Source: Stappia indica | GTDB lineage: Bacteria > Pseudomonadota > Alphaproteobacteria > Rhizobiales > Stappiaceae | Assembly: GCF_009789575.1 (NCBI RefSeq) | Contig: NZ_CP046908.1 | Location: 4,927,001 to 4,991,000 of the forward strand | Direction: 5' to 3' | Length of the DNA stretch: 64,000 nucleotides | Part shown: in pieces, positions 1 to 9,800 of the stretch | How positions within the stretch are numbered: the stretch's first letter is position 1 | How the letters are laid out: every line of letters starts with the position of its first letter | The notes under the pieces: model-generated | The model's database searches: none | Told to the model about the DNA's origin: nothing | The model's input: the letters and a program-made list of their open reading frames with translations, nothing else | Position numbers and translations under genes: made by a program

Positions 1-1
1 G

Positions 2-1324
2 CGCGGCGTGCGCCCCGATATCGTCGTCGGCCATGATTTCCGCGGCTATTCCGCCTCGATCAAGATGGCGCTGATCACCGGCCTGATGGCGGGCGGCGTG
101 CGCGTCCACGACATCGGCCTTGCCCTGTCGCCGATGGCCTATTTCGCGCAGTTCGCCCTCGACGTGCCGGCGGTCGCCATGGTCACGGCCTCGCACAACG
201 ACAATGGCTGGACCGGCGTCAAGATGGGCATCGAGCGTCCGCTGACCTTCGGCCCCGGCGAGATGGGGCGGCTGAAGGAGATCGTCCTGACGGCGAGTTT
301 CCGCGAAGGCTCGGGCAGCTACCGTTTCGTCGAGAATTTCCAGGAACAGTATATCGCGGATCTCACCAACCGGCCGCGCCTGTCCCGCCCCATCAAGGTG
401 GTGGCTGCCTGCGGCAACGGCACGGCGGGCGCCTTCGCGCCGCGCGTCCTTGAGGCCTTGGGCGCCGAGGTGATCCCGCTCGATTGCGAGCTCGACCACA
501 CCTTCCCGCGCTACAACCCCAATCCGGAAGACATGAAGATGCTTCATGCGCTCCGCGACCAGGTGCTGGAGAGCGGCGCCGAGGTGGGGCTGGGCTTCGA
601 CGGCGACGGCGACCGCTGCGGTGTCGTCGACAACGAGGGCGAGGAGATCTTCGCCGACAAGGTCGGGGTGATGCTGGCCCGCGACCTGTCCGCGCTGCAT
701 CCCGGATGCCGCTTCGTCGTCGACGTGAAATCGACGGGCCTGTTCGCCACCGATCCGGTGCTGCAGGAAAACGGCGCGGTGACCGACTACTGGAAGACCG
801 GCCATTCCTACATCAAGCGCCGCGTCAACCAGCTGGATGCGCTGGTCGGCTTCGAAAAGTCCGGACACTATTTCTTCAACGCGCCGATCGGCCGCGGCTA
901 CGACGACGGCCTCGTCTCGGCCATCGCCATTCTCGACATGCTGGACCGCAACCCGGACCGGTCGATGGCAGACCTGCGCCGCGCGCTGCCGCGCACCTGG
1001 GGCTCGCCGACCATGTCGCCGCATTGCGCCGACGAGATCAAGTACGAGGTCGTCGACCGGGTGGTGGAGCGCTTCACCGCCATGAAGGAGCGCGGCGAGA
1101 CGATTGCCGGACACGGCATCGCCGATCTGGTCACGGTCAACGGCATCCGTGTCGTCGCCGAGGACGGTACATGGGGTCTGGTGCGTGCCTCGTCCAACAA
1201 GCCGGAGCTTGTCGTCGTGGTGGAAAGCCCGGTCTCCGAGGAGCGCCTGCACGCCATGTTCCACGCGGTGGATGCGGTCCTGCGGGAAAATCCGGAAGTC
1301 GGCGACTACAACCAGACGCTCTGA
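2..1324 (+). CDS. Phosphomannomutase/phosphoglucomutase, 5' end outside window
   Basis: An alpha-D-phosphohexomutase that interconverts hexose 6-phosphate and 1-phosphate, feeding NDP-sugar synthesis in the cytoplasm. The four family signatures are visible in order: the phosphoserine loop TASHND (near base 190), the metal-binding DGDGDR (near 600), the sugar-recognition motif EKSGH (near 855) and the phosphate-binding RASSNKPE close to the C-terminus. About 440 residues are visible against 460-500 for the family, so roughly the first 40-60 residues lie left of the window. A GTG at base 8 is in frame but falls inside the conserved N-terminal domain, so it is not the real start. The stop is followed 33 bp later by the AGE-family isomerase, suggesting a shared transcript for mannose-type precursors. 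The preferred sugar (mannose or glucose) cannot be decided from motifs alone. Confidence 0.9.
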   Translation, partial: RGVRPDIVVGHDFRGYSASIKMALITGLMAGGVRVHDIGLALSPMAYFAQFALDVPAVAMVTASHNDNGWTGVKMGIERPLTFGPGEMGRLKEIVLTASFREGSGSYRFVENFQEQYIADLTNRPRLSRPIKVVAACGNGTAGAFAPRVLEALGAEVIPLDCELDHTFPRYNPNPEDMKMLHALRDQVLESGAEVGLGFDGDGDRCGVVDNEGEEIFADKVGVMLARDLSALHPGCRFVVDVKSTGLFATDPVLQENGAVTDYWKTGHSYIKRRVNQLDALVGFEKSGHYFFNAPIGRGYDDGLVSAIAILDMLDRNPDRSMADLRRALPRTWGSPTMSPHCADEIKYEVVDRVVERFTAMKERGETIAGHGIADLVTVNGIRVVAEDGTWGLVRASSNKPELVVVVESPVSEERLHAMFHAVDAVLRENPEVGDYNQTL

Positions 1325-1357
1325 CGCTGCGGCGTCGGTCTTGGGGAGGAGGCGGTA

Positions 1358-2536
1358 GTGCGCGCGACATGGTCCGAGGGTCCCGCCTCCGAACTGATGG
1401 TGGTTCGCGAGCGGTTGAAGAACTGGCTCGTGCGCGACGCCCTGCCGCTGTGGGCCGAGGCCGGCTACGACGCGCAGAGCGGGCGTTTCGCCGAGAGCCT
1501 GACGCTGGAAATGGCCGAGCCCTCACGAGCGCCCGCACGGCCGCGGGTGCCGCCCCGGCAGATCTATTCCTTCCTTGAGGGCGCGCGGCTCGGCTGGCCG
1601 GGCGATGCGGCAGGCATCGCCACCCGAGGACTCTCCGCGTTCCATGCCGACTTTCTGCAGGGCGATGGCAGCCTGCGCCCGCAGGCCGCTGGCGGATCGC
1701 GCCCCTTCGACCTCTACGACCAGGCCTTTGCCCTGTTCGCCTATGCCAGCATCGCCGGCGCCGTGGCGGGCCTGCGCGAGGCCGCAGTCGAGGAGGCCAG
1801 GCGCCTTCGGGATCTGTTGACGGGCAAGCTCGCCCATCCGGACGGCGGCTTCGAGGAGGATGTTCCGCGCCGGCTGCCGCTGCGCGCCAATCCCAACATG
1901 CACCTGTTCGAGGCGGCGCTCGCCTGGGAGCAGCTGTCGGGCAGCCCGCGCTGGGGCGCCATGGCACGCGGCATTGCCGAACTCGCCATGAGCCGCTTCA
2001 TCGATCCCGATCTCGGGATGCTTCGCGAATATTACGAGGGCGACTGGTCGCCGGCGGCAGGCGAGGCGGGACACAAGATCGATCCGGGGCACCTCTTCGA
2101 ATGGTGCTGGCTGCTGACGGTGTGGGGCCGCCGAGCCGGCCGCAATGATGCGCTTGCCGCGGCCGCGCGGCTCTATGCGGCCGGGATGCAGCATGGCATC
2201 TGCCCGGACCGCGGCGTCGTCATGCTGGAGATCGGCGACGATTTGCGTCCGCGCGAGCCGGTCGCGCGGCTGTGGTCCCAGACGGAATGGCTGAAGGCCT
2301 CCCTGGTCATGATGGAAGAGGGGCGCAAGGCCGGGGACGTGCCGCGCGAGCGCGAGGCTGCAGCGTCCGCGATTGCGGCCGCCCGCGTCATCGAGAGCTA
2401 TCTGGACGTCGAGCCGCGCGGCCTCTGGCGCGACCGCCTGGCGCCGGACGGCCGGTTCGTCGAGGAGTCGGCGCCGGCCAGCTCGCTGTATCATCTCGTC
2501 TGCGCCGTCGCCGAACTCGACCGTGTCTGCGGCTGA
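1358..2536 (+). CDS. AGE-family sugar epimerase/isomerase
   Basis: A 392-residue member of the N-acylglucosamine 2-epimerase (AGE) superfamily, an (alpha/alpha)6-barrel group that includes GlcNAc 2-epimerases, aldose-ketose isomerases and mannose-6-phosphate isomerase-like proteins. Supporting features are the length, the run of amphipathic helices, the NPNMHLFEA stretch near residue 180 and the histidine-bearing KIDPGHLFEWCW segment near residue 240, both typical of the active-site face. The start is GTG at 1358 because a strong purine-rich ribosome site (GGGGAGGAGG) lies just upstream. It follows the phosphomannomutase by 33 bp, so a fructose-6-P/mannose-6-P interconverting role supplying GDP-mannose is plausible but is inference. 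Sugar specificity cannot be read from the sequence. Confidence 0.8.
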   Translation: MRATWSEGPASELMVVRERLKNWLVRDALPLWAEAGYDAQSGRFAESLTLEMAEPSRAPARPRVPPRQIYSFLEGARLGWPGDAAGIATRGLSAFHADFLQGDGSLRPQAAGGSRPFDLYDQAFALFAYASIAGAVAGLREAAVEEARRLRDLLTGKLAHPDGGFEEDVPRRLPLRANPNMHLFEAALAWEQLSGSPRWGAMARGIAELAMSRFIDPDLGMLREYYEGDWSPAAGEAGHKIDPGHLFEWCWLLTVWGRRAGRNDALAAAARLYAAGMQHGICPDRGVVMLEIGDDLRPREPVARLWSQTEWLKASLVMMEEGRKAGDVPREREAAASAIAAARVIESYLDVEPRGLWRDRLAPDGRFVEESAPASSLYHLVCAVAELDRVCG

Positions 2537-2549
2537 GCCGGGCCTGCTA

Positions 2550-2568
2550 TCACGCAAATTTCACGCAA
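2550..2568. promoter_or_regulatory. Direct repeat, operator-like
   Basis: Two perfect copies of TCACGCAA begin 11 bp apart (2550 and 2561), one helical turn, in the short gap upstream of the exported-protein and RTX protease genes. This arrangement is typical of a response-regulator or other tandem-binding operator. No regulator can be named and the assignment is speculative. Confidence 0.3.
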
Positions 2569-2625
2569 CTCGTGGAAAGTGCCGTGAAACGAGGCTATGG
2601 TTAACGTCGGTAGGTAATTTTGGCA

Positions 2626-3135
2626 GTGTGGGATTCTGCTGTGTCAGCGCGTTACTGCAAAACGATTGCTGATTGGAGCTTGGTCCCGCAGCTTGGGCAT
2701 ATTTTGGTTGTTGCCGCCACGGTAGCTGCCGTTATGGTGCCGGAAACGGGCGCGGCCCGTATCGCCGGCAAAAAGGTAACCGATCTTGTGATTGCACAGG
2801 GGCCTCAAAAACTTGTCGTCACTTGCGATGCAGGTGGGGACGACTGGCGCAGAAACGCATGCGAAGGGCTTGCGGCCGGCCTTCGCGAGCGGATGCCAGG
2901 TGCGGAAGTCCGGATTGCCGGAGACGACAGCAATGCCTCCGCCATGCGCGTATCCGTGGAATGGGTCAGGTCCCACGAGACCTTCGTGATGGCGCGCCTG
3001 TCCTGGCGCCAGGGCGCGGAGGCCGCTGCCCAGGGCCCTGTGATCGAGTTTTCCGTCAACGACAGGCGGATCGAAGCTTCCGATGCCCGGCCGTTCGGCC
3101 GGACGTTGGCCGATACTTTCCCCTTGGGGGGATGA
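2626..3135 (+). CDS. Hypothetical exported protein upstream of RTX protease
   Basis: I do not recognise this protein. It is about 169 residues from the GTG at 2626; an in-frame TTG at 2620 and a GTG at 2641 are alternatives, and the ribosome site is weak. The N-terminus carries one hydrophobic stretch (LGHILVVAATVAAVMV) that could be a signal peptide or membrane anchor. The rest is a soluble domain of about 115 residues with two cysteines, predicted extracytoplasmic. It ends 75 bp before the RTX metalloprotease start on the same strand, so co-transcription is likely. A partner or inhibitor role for the protease was considered, but there is no recognisable similarity to the serralysin inhibitor family. 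Confidence 0.55.
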   Translation: MWDSAVSARYCKTIADWSLVPQLGHILVVAATVAAVMVPETGAARIAGKKVTDLVIAQGPQKLVVTCDAGGDDWRRNACEGLAAGLRERMPGAEVRIAGDDSNASAMRVSVEWVRSHETFVMARLSWRQGAEAAAQGPVIEFSVNDRRIEASDARPFGRTLADTFPLGG

Positions 3136-3210
3136 TGATCAGCGGCCGGCGCGCGCTGCCGGTCATTCGGGCGCTTGGCGTCCGATCAGATTGCGAAAGG
3201 GTGGAAGATC

Positions 3211-6200
3211 ATGTGTGACCTTTGTGCGATGACCTACCGGGATCCCGAAGTTCCCGTGGTTGCCGGCTACAGCTGCGACGAGACGTTCACTCCGGGTGCG
3301 GATGCGGACTTCGCGGTCATCTCGGAAGGCGTGGATGCCTCTGCAAGCACCTCCACCTCCTACACGATCAATGTCGGCGACAGCTTCAACGGCACTCTGA
3401 CGAGCGGCGACCGGGACTGGGTACGGGTCACGCTCGAGGCAGGCACGACCTACAACATCGCATTGACCGCAAACACGTCGGGCCTCGACACTTATCTTCG
3501 CGTCCACAACTCCTCCGGCACCCAGATCGCTTATGACGACGATGGTGGCTCTGGCGTCAATTCGTTCCTCTCCTTCACCGCGACGACCGGCGGCACCTAC
3601 TATCTCAACGCAGGTTCCTATAACGGTGCATCCACGGGCAACTACACCCTGTCGATCACGGCCCCGCCGCCGCTCCCGGTCTTCGACAACGACCAGATCG
3701 CCGCGCAGCTGACCAACGGCTATTGGGAGTCGACCGGGCGGGCGCAGCGGTCCTTCAATGTGTCCTCCGGCGGCACTCTCGATGTGAACATCACGGGCCT
3801 GACGGCTGACGGGCAGTTCCTGGCGACACAGGCGCTGGCTGCCTGGAGTGCGGTGACCGGCATCAACTTCAACTTCGTGTCCGGTTCCGCCGCGATCATG
3901 ATCGACGACAACGACAGCGGCGCCTACAACTCGTCGACCACCAGCGGCAACACGATCCTGTCGTCGACCGTGAACGTCTCGACCGCCTGGCTCGCCAATT
4001 CCGGCACGACGATCGACAGCTATTCCTTCCAGACCTACATCCACGAGATCGGTCATGCGCTGGGGCTGGGGCATGCCGGCAACTATAACAGCACGGCGAC
4101 CTACGGCATCGACAACCACTACAGGAACGACTCCTGGCAGGGCACCGTGATGTCCTACTTCGACCAGGACGAGAATACCTATATCAACGCCACGCGCGCC
4201 TACATCATCACTCCGATGGTGGCGGACATCATCGCCATCCAGAACCTGTACGGCGCATCAACGACGACCAATCTCGGCAACACCGTGTACGGATCCACCG
4301 GTGCCAACAACACCGGAACCTATGTCGACAACTTCCTGAGCTATGGAAGCAATGTCGCCCTGACCATCCATGACAATGGCGGTACCGACACTCTCGACTT
4401 TTCCGGCATCAACGCCGATCAGCTCATCGACCTGCGCCAGGAAACCTATTCGAATGTCGGCGGCCTGACCGGCAACCTCACGATCGCGCGCGGCACGGTC
4501 ATCGAGAATGCGACCGGCGGCAACGGCAACGATACGTTGATTGGCAACAGCGCGAACAATCAGCTGAACGGCAATGCTGGCGCCGATACGATGATCGGCG
4601 GGGCGGGCAATGACACGTATTACGTGGACAATGCCGGCGACACGGTTGTCGAGCTTGCCGGCGAGGGGACGGACAGCGTGTTCAGCTCGATCTCGATCGA
4701 GCTTTGGCGTCACAGTCAGCATCTTGAGAATGTGACGCTCCAGGGTACGGGCGACCTTTTTGCCGTCGGCACGGTGCAGGCGAACGTGATGACGGGCAAT
4801 TCCGGGAACAATGCGCTTGATGGCGCGTCGGGCGCTGACACGATGATCGGCGGCGCGGGCAACGACATCTACTACGTGGACAATGTTGGTGACACGGTCG
4901 TCGAGCTTGCCGGCGAGGGGATCGACTGGGTTCGCAGTTCGGTGAGCTTTGCGCTGAATGCGCATGGTCAGCACATCGAGAACCTTGTTCTGACGGGTTC
5001 GGGCAACATCAACGGCACGGGTAATGGCCAGAACAATCAGATCACGGGCAATTCCGGCGACAATGTGCTGGACGGTGGCAACGGCTGGGACGTCCTGATC
5101 GGCGGCGCGGGCAACGATACGTTCAACGACTTTGGTGGCGGCGACCGGATGGAAGGCGGCACTGGCAACGACACCTATTATGTCGACAATGCGGGTGACC
5201 GGATCGTCGAGCTTGCCGGCGAGGGGACGGACAGCGTGTTCAGCTCGATCTCGATCGAGCTTTGGCGTCACAGCCAGCATCTTGAGAATGTGACGCTCCA
5301 GGGTACGGGCGACCTTTTTGCCGTCGGCACGGTGCAGGCGAACGTGATGACGGGCAATTCCGGGAACAATGCGCTTGATGGCGCGTCGGGCGCTGACACG
5401 ATGATCGGCGGCGCGGGCAACGACATCTACTACGTGGACAATGTTGGTGACACGGTCGTCGAGCTTGCCGGCGAGGGGATCGACTGGGTTCGCAGTTCGG
5501 TGAGCTTTGCGCTGAATGCGCATGGTCAGCACATCGAGAACCTTGTTCTGACGGGTTCGGGCAACATCAACGGCACGGGCAATGGCCAGAACAATCAGAT
5601 CACGGGCAATTCCGGCGACAATGTGCTGGACGGTGGCAACGGCTGGGACGTCCTGATCGGCGGCGCGGGCAACGATACGTTCAACGACTTTGGTGGCGGC
5701 GACCGGATGGAAGGCGGCACTGGCAACGACACCTATTATGTCGACAATGCGGGTGACCGGATCGTCGAGCTTGCCGGCGAGGGGACGGACAGCGTGTTCA
5801 GCTCGATCTCGATCGAGCTTTGGCGTCACAGCCAGCATCTTGAGAATGTGACGCTTCAGGGTACGGGCGACCTTTTTGCCGTCGGCACGGTGCAGGCGAA
5901 CGTGATGACGGGCAATTCCGGGAACAATGCGCTTGATGGCGCGTCGGGCGCTGACACGATGATCGGCGGCGCGGGCAACGACATCTACTACGTGGACAAT
6001 GTTGGTGACACGGTCGTCGAGCTTGCCGGCGAGGGGATCGACTGGGTTCGCAGTTCGGTGAGCTTTGCGCTGAATGCGCATGGTCAGCACATCGAGAACC
6101 TTGTTCTGACGGGTTCGGGCAACATCAACGGCACGGGCAATGGCCAGAACAATCAGATCACGGGCAATTCCGGCGACAATGTGCTGGACGGTGGCAACGG

Positions 6201-6504
6201 CTGGGACGTCCTGATCGGCGGCGCGGGCAACGATACGTTCAACGATTGGGGCGGCAACGACATCTTCACCGGTGGAACGGGTGCCGATACCTTCGTTTTC
6301 CGCACTGCCGGTGAAACCGACACGATCACGGACTTCGAGGCGGGGATTGACACGATCCGGATCGGGGTTGGCGCCAGCAACTTCTCGCAGGTGACGGTGA
6401 CGGATGTGGGGGCGGACACGCACCTGACCTTCGGCAGCAACACGGTCATCCTGCAGAACTTCGATCACACGCTGGTGTCGTCCGGTGACTTTGCGTTCGT
6501 GTGA
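3211..6504 (+). CDS. Secreted RTX serralysin-type metalloprotease with PPC domain
   Basis: A 1097-residue protein predicted to be a type I-secreted zinc protease. Order of parts: a short N-terminus without a Sec signal; a bacterial pre-peptidase C-terminal (PPC) domain at about residues 49-150; an M10 metzincin domain at about 155-350 with the zinc motif HEIGHALGLGH starting at residue 278 and the Met-turn MSYF at 314; then, from about residue 434, calcium-binding GGxGxDxxx repeats. These include three copies of a 186-residue unit encoded by near-identical 558-bp DNA repeats. The C-terminus (SSGDFAFV) has the aspartate-plus-hydrophobic ending common in T1SS substrates. The start is ATG 3211, behind a purine-rich stretch; an upstream in-frame TTG at 3175 is less likely. 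No T1SS transporter genes lie in the window. Lengths in the repeat region depend on correct assembly. Confidence 0.88.
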   Translation: MCDLCAMTYRDPEVPVVAGYSCDETFTPGADADFAVISEGVDASASTSTSYTINVGDSFNGTLTSGDRDWVRVTLEAGTTYNIALTANTSGLDTYLRVHNSSGTQIAYDDDGGSGVNSFLSFTATTGGTYYLNAGSYNGASTGNYTLSITAPPPLPVFDNDQIAAQLTNGYWESTGRAQRSFNVSSGGTLDVNITGLTADGQFLATQALAAWSAVTGINFNFVSGSAAIMIDDNDSGAYNSSTTSGNTILSSTVNVSTAWLANSGTTIDSYSFQTYIHEIGHALGLGHAGNYNSTATYGIDNHYRNDSWQGTVMSYFDQDENTYINATRAYIITPMVADIIAIQNLYGASTTTNLGNTVYGSTGANNTGTYVDNFLSYGSNVALTIHDNGGTDTLDFSGINADQLIDLRQETYSNVGGLTGNLTIARGTVIENATGGNGNDTLIGNSANNQLNGNAGADTMIGGAGNDTYYVDNAGDTVVELAGEGTDSVFSSISIELWRHSQHLENVTLQGTGDLFAVGTVQANVMTGNSGNNALDGASGADTMIGGAGNDIYYVDNVGDTVVELAGEGIDWVRSSVSFALNAHGQHIENLVLTGSGNINGTGNGQNNQITGNSGDNVLDGGNGWDVLIGGAGNDTFNDFGGGDRMEGGTGNDTYYVDNAGDRIVELAGEGTDSVFSSISIELWRHSQHLENVTLQGTGDLFAVGTVQANVMTGNSGNNALDGASGADTMIGGAGNDIYYVDNVGDTVVELAGEGIDWVRSSVSFALNAHGQHIENLVLTGSGNINGTGNGQNNQITGNSGDNVLDGGNGWDVLIGGAGNDTFNDFGGGDRMEGGTGNDTYYVDNAGDRIVELAGEGTDSVFSSISIELWRHSQHLENVTLQGTGDLFAVGTVQANVMTGNSGNNALDGASGADTMIGGAGNDIYYVDNVGDTVVELAGEGIDWVRSSVSFALNAHGQHIENLVLTGSGNINGTGNGQNNQITGNSGDNVLDGGNGWDVLIGGAGNDTFNDWGGNDIFTGGTGADTFVFRTAGETDTITDFEAGIDTIRIGVGASNFSQVTVTDVGADTHLTFGSNTVILQNFDHTLVSSGDFAFV
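4673..6246 (+). repeat. 558-bp tandem repeat array, copies 1-3
   Basis: A coding tandem repeat with a period of exactly 558 bp (186 codons); equivalent points fall at 4673, 5231 and 5789. The third copy diverges near 6246. Copies differ at only a few, mostly silent, positions, for example CTC or CTT in the codon before the GGGTACG run. The same unit recurs in the next gene. Confidence 0.9.
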
Positions 6505-6831
6505 CCCGGGCGGAGATGTGCTGACGAGATGGATGCCGGCGATCCGCTGAGGGCGCCGGTGTTCCCTTGAACCGGCAATGAGGTCCCTTGCGGGCTTTCG
6601 CTCAAGGAACTCTCAAAATTGCCCGAGGCGTTTACAATTTGATTCTTATTGCGATAACTAACAGGGCTGACTGATCGAACCGCGTTTCTCGCTCGCAATT
6701 TTCCGCCTGAAGACCTCTCCCCGATAAAGTATTTCGGTTGCGGCGGGAGGCATCGATGCCAGGCTCAATCGTGCCGAGCGGCGCCGTTCAAGGGGATTTG
6801 GGCCATTGCCAGGCTCATTGGAGGGGTTGAA
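6505..6831. other. Intergenic region between the two RTX genes
   Basis: 327 bp without a credible gene. It contains a weak dyad GCCGGT/ACCGGC (6555-6576) without a T-run after the first RTX gene, then an AT-richer patch near 6630-6660 that may hold the promoter of the second RTX gene, and an excellent ribosome site (GGAGGGG) just before the ATG at 6832. Confidence 0.6.
6631..6658 (+). promoter_or_regulatory. Possible sigma70-type promoter of second RTX gene
   Basis: TTTACA (6631-6636), a 16-bp spacer and GATAAC (6653-6658) match the -35/-10 consensus at five and four of six positions. They sit in the only AT-rich part of the gap. Position upstream of the second RTX gene fits, but there is no further support. 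Confidence 0.3.
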
Positions 6832-9800
6832 ATGACGACGTATTCAGGCGGAAACGGCAACGACGTATTCTCGATTACCGGCTTCGGTCACACCTATATC
6901 GGCAGCGGTGGCAACGATACGATCACGCTTCTTCCCGAGGTCGATCTTTATGCCGACTACACGGGTTTTTCAGCGGCGCTGACGATCGTCGTCGACGGGG
7001 ACGCTGGTGGTGGGCAGGTCACCAAGGACGGGATCGGCACGGATACCTTCCTTGCGGGCGGCGAACTTGATCCGGATATCAGCGGTCTGACGTTCGGTCT
7101 CGGCTCGGGCAACGACAGCGTCACGATCGACGACCCGGGCGGGATCTTCTTCGGCATCCGGTCCAGTGCGGGCAACGATACGATCACCAACATCGCGGGC
7201 TTCGTACGCGTCGACTACCGCAGCGTCGGTTCCGGGATCACCTACACCAGCAACAACGGGTCGGGCGTCAGCGGCACGGTGACCGGGACCGGCATGGGCA
7301 CGGATACGCTCGTCAACGTCTCCGAGATCATGGGTTCGACCGGCAACGACACGTTCAACGGCGGCAATGGCAACGAGCGTTTCATTCCGCTCGGCGGCAA
7401 TGACATCGTCAATGGCGGCAACGGCTTCGACATGATCCGCTTCGACCGTGATGGAGTCGGGTCCGTTGTCGTCGACCTGGGCGCCGGAACGGCGACGGGA
7501 ACCTACAACGGCGTCGGGTTCTCGCATACGCTGTCCGGCATCGAGCATGTCCGCGGATCGCGGACGGAAAGCACCCAGTTCATCGGATCCAATGCCGACG
7601 AGCGCTTCGATGGTTATGCCGGCGACGACACTTTCAACGGCGGCGGTGGCAACGACATCATCAATGTCGGCACCGGCAGCGATACGGTCTACGGTTCGAC
7701 CGGCAATGACACGATCAACATTCTGGCCAGCGAAGACGCTTTCCTGAACTACAGCGCGTTCTCAAGCGCCCTGTCGGTAAATCTCTCCGGCACGACAATG
7801 ACCATCGACAAGGGCGCTGGTGGCATCGATACGGTCAATATCGGCGGCCCCTACGACAACAGCGGCACGATCACCCTTGCTCTGGGCTCCGGAAACGACA
7901 ACGTCACCATCGATGCGGTCGGCGGCATCTTTATCCAAGTCCGGGGCGGTGCGGGCGACGACACGATCACCCAGCTGGGTTACGGATCGGTGCGTGCCGA
8001 TTATCGCAACGTTTCGTCCGGCATCACCTATACCAGCAACAACGGATCTGCCGTCAGCGGTACGGTGACCGGCACCGGCATCGGCACCGATACGCTGGTC
8101 GGCATCTCGGAGATCCGCGGCACCGACTATGATGACGTCTTCAACGGCGGCGACGGCGACGAGCGCTTCATCCTTCGCGGCGGCAACGACACCGTCAACG
8201 GCGGCGGCGGCTACGACATCGTTCGCTTCGATCGCAGTGGTATGGGCGCGGTAACCGTCGATCTGCAGGCAGGCACGGCAACGGGCCTGTTCAACGGCAA
8301 TGCCTTCAGCCATACCCTGTCCGGGATCGAGGCCATCCGCGGCTCGCGGACGGAAGGCGACAGCCTGACGGGCTCGTCCGGCAACGACACGCTGGAGGGA
8401 CTTGGCGGCAACGACACGCTGAACGGCGGGGCCGGCAACGACTACCTCGACGGAGGCGACGGCAACGACATCATCAACACCGGCGCGGGCGAGGACACGG
8501 TCATCGGGTCTGCCGGCAACGACACGATCAACGTGCTGCAGCAGCACGATTCCTTTATCGATTATGGGCAATTCGGCACCAACATGACGGTCACGATGAC
8601 CGGCAGCGTGATAACCATCGACAAGGGAACCGGCGATGTCGACACGCTGAATGTCACCGGCCCGATCGATCCCGCTCTGGGCAGTGTTACGCTCTCTCTC
8701 GGGTCCGGGAACGACACGGTCACGATCAATGCGACCGCAGGTATTTTCGTGCAGGTTCGCGGTGGTGCCGGCGACGACACCATCACGCAGACCGGTGATG
8801 GTTCGGTCCGCGCAGACTATCGCAACGCGTCCTCCGGTATCACCTATACCAGCAACAACGGCTCCGGCGTCAGCGGCACCGTGACCGGCGCAGGCATCGG
8901 CACCGATACCCTGGTCAATGTGAGCGAGATCCGTGGCTCCGACTCCAACGACGTATTCAACGGCGGCGATGGCGACGAGCGTTTCATCCTGCGCGGCGGC
9001 AACGATACGGTCGATGGCGGCGGTGGCTTCGATACGGTTCGCTTCGATCGCAGTGGGATGGGGGCCGTCACGGTCAATCTCGCGGCCGGTACGGCGACGG
9101 GTTTGTTCAACGGCAATGCCTTCAGCCATACGCTCGCCAATATCGAGCACGTTCGCGGATCGCGCACCGAGAGCGACACGTTGACAGGTTCCAACGGAAA
9201 CGACCGGCTCGAAGGTCTCGGCGGCAACGACACGCTGAACGGTGGCTTGGGTGCCGACACGCTGATCGGCGGTACGGGCAATGACACCTATTACGTGGAC
9301 AACGTCGGTGACACGATCGTCGAGCTTGCCGGCGAGGGGACCGACAGCGTGTTCAGCTCGATCTCGATCGAGCTTTGGCGTCACAGCCAGCATCTTGAGA
9401 ATGTGACGCTCCAGGGTACGGGCGACCTTTATGCCGTCGGCACGGTGCAGGCGAACGTGATGACGGGCAATTCTGGGAACAATGCCCTTGATGGCGCGTC
9501 GGGCGCCGACACGATGATCGGAGGGGCGGGCAATGACACGTATTACGTGGACAATGTTGGCGACACGGTTGTCGAGCTTGCCGGCGAGGGGACGGACAGC
9601 GTGTTCAGCTCGATCTCGATCGAGCTTTGGCGTCACAGCCAGCATCTTGAGAATGTGACGCTCCAGGGTACGGGCGACCTTTTTGCCGTCGGCACGGTGC
9701 AGGCGAACGTGATGACGGGCAATTCCGGGAACAATGCGCTTGATGGCGCGTCGGGCGCTGACACGATGATCGGCGGCGCGGGCAACGACATCTACTACGT

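Noticed and set aside
4673-6246. CRISPR-like or transposon repeats
   Set aside because: The 558-bp repeats are in frame, encode calcium-binding motifs and have no spacer structure.
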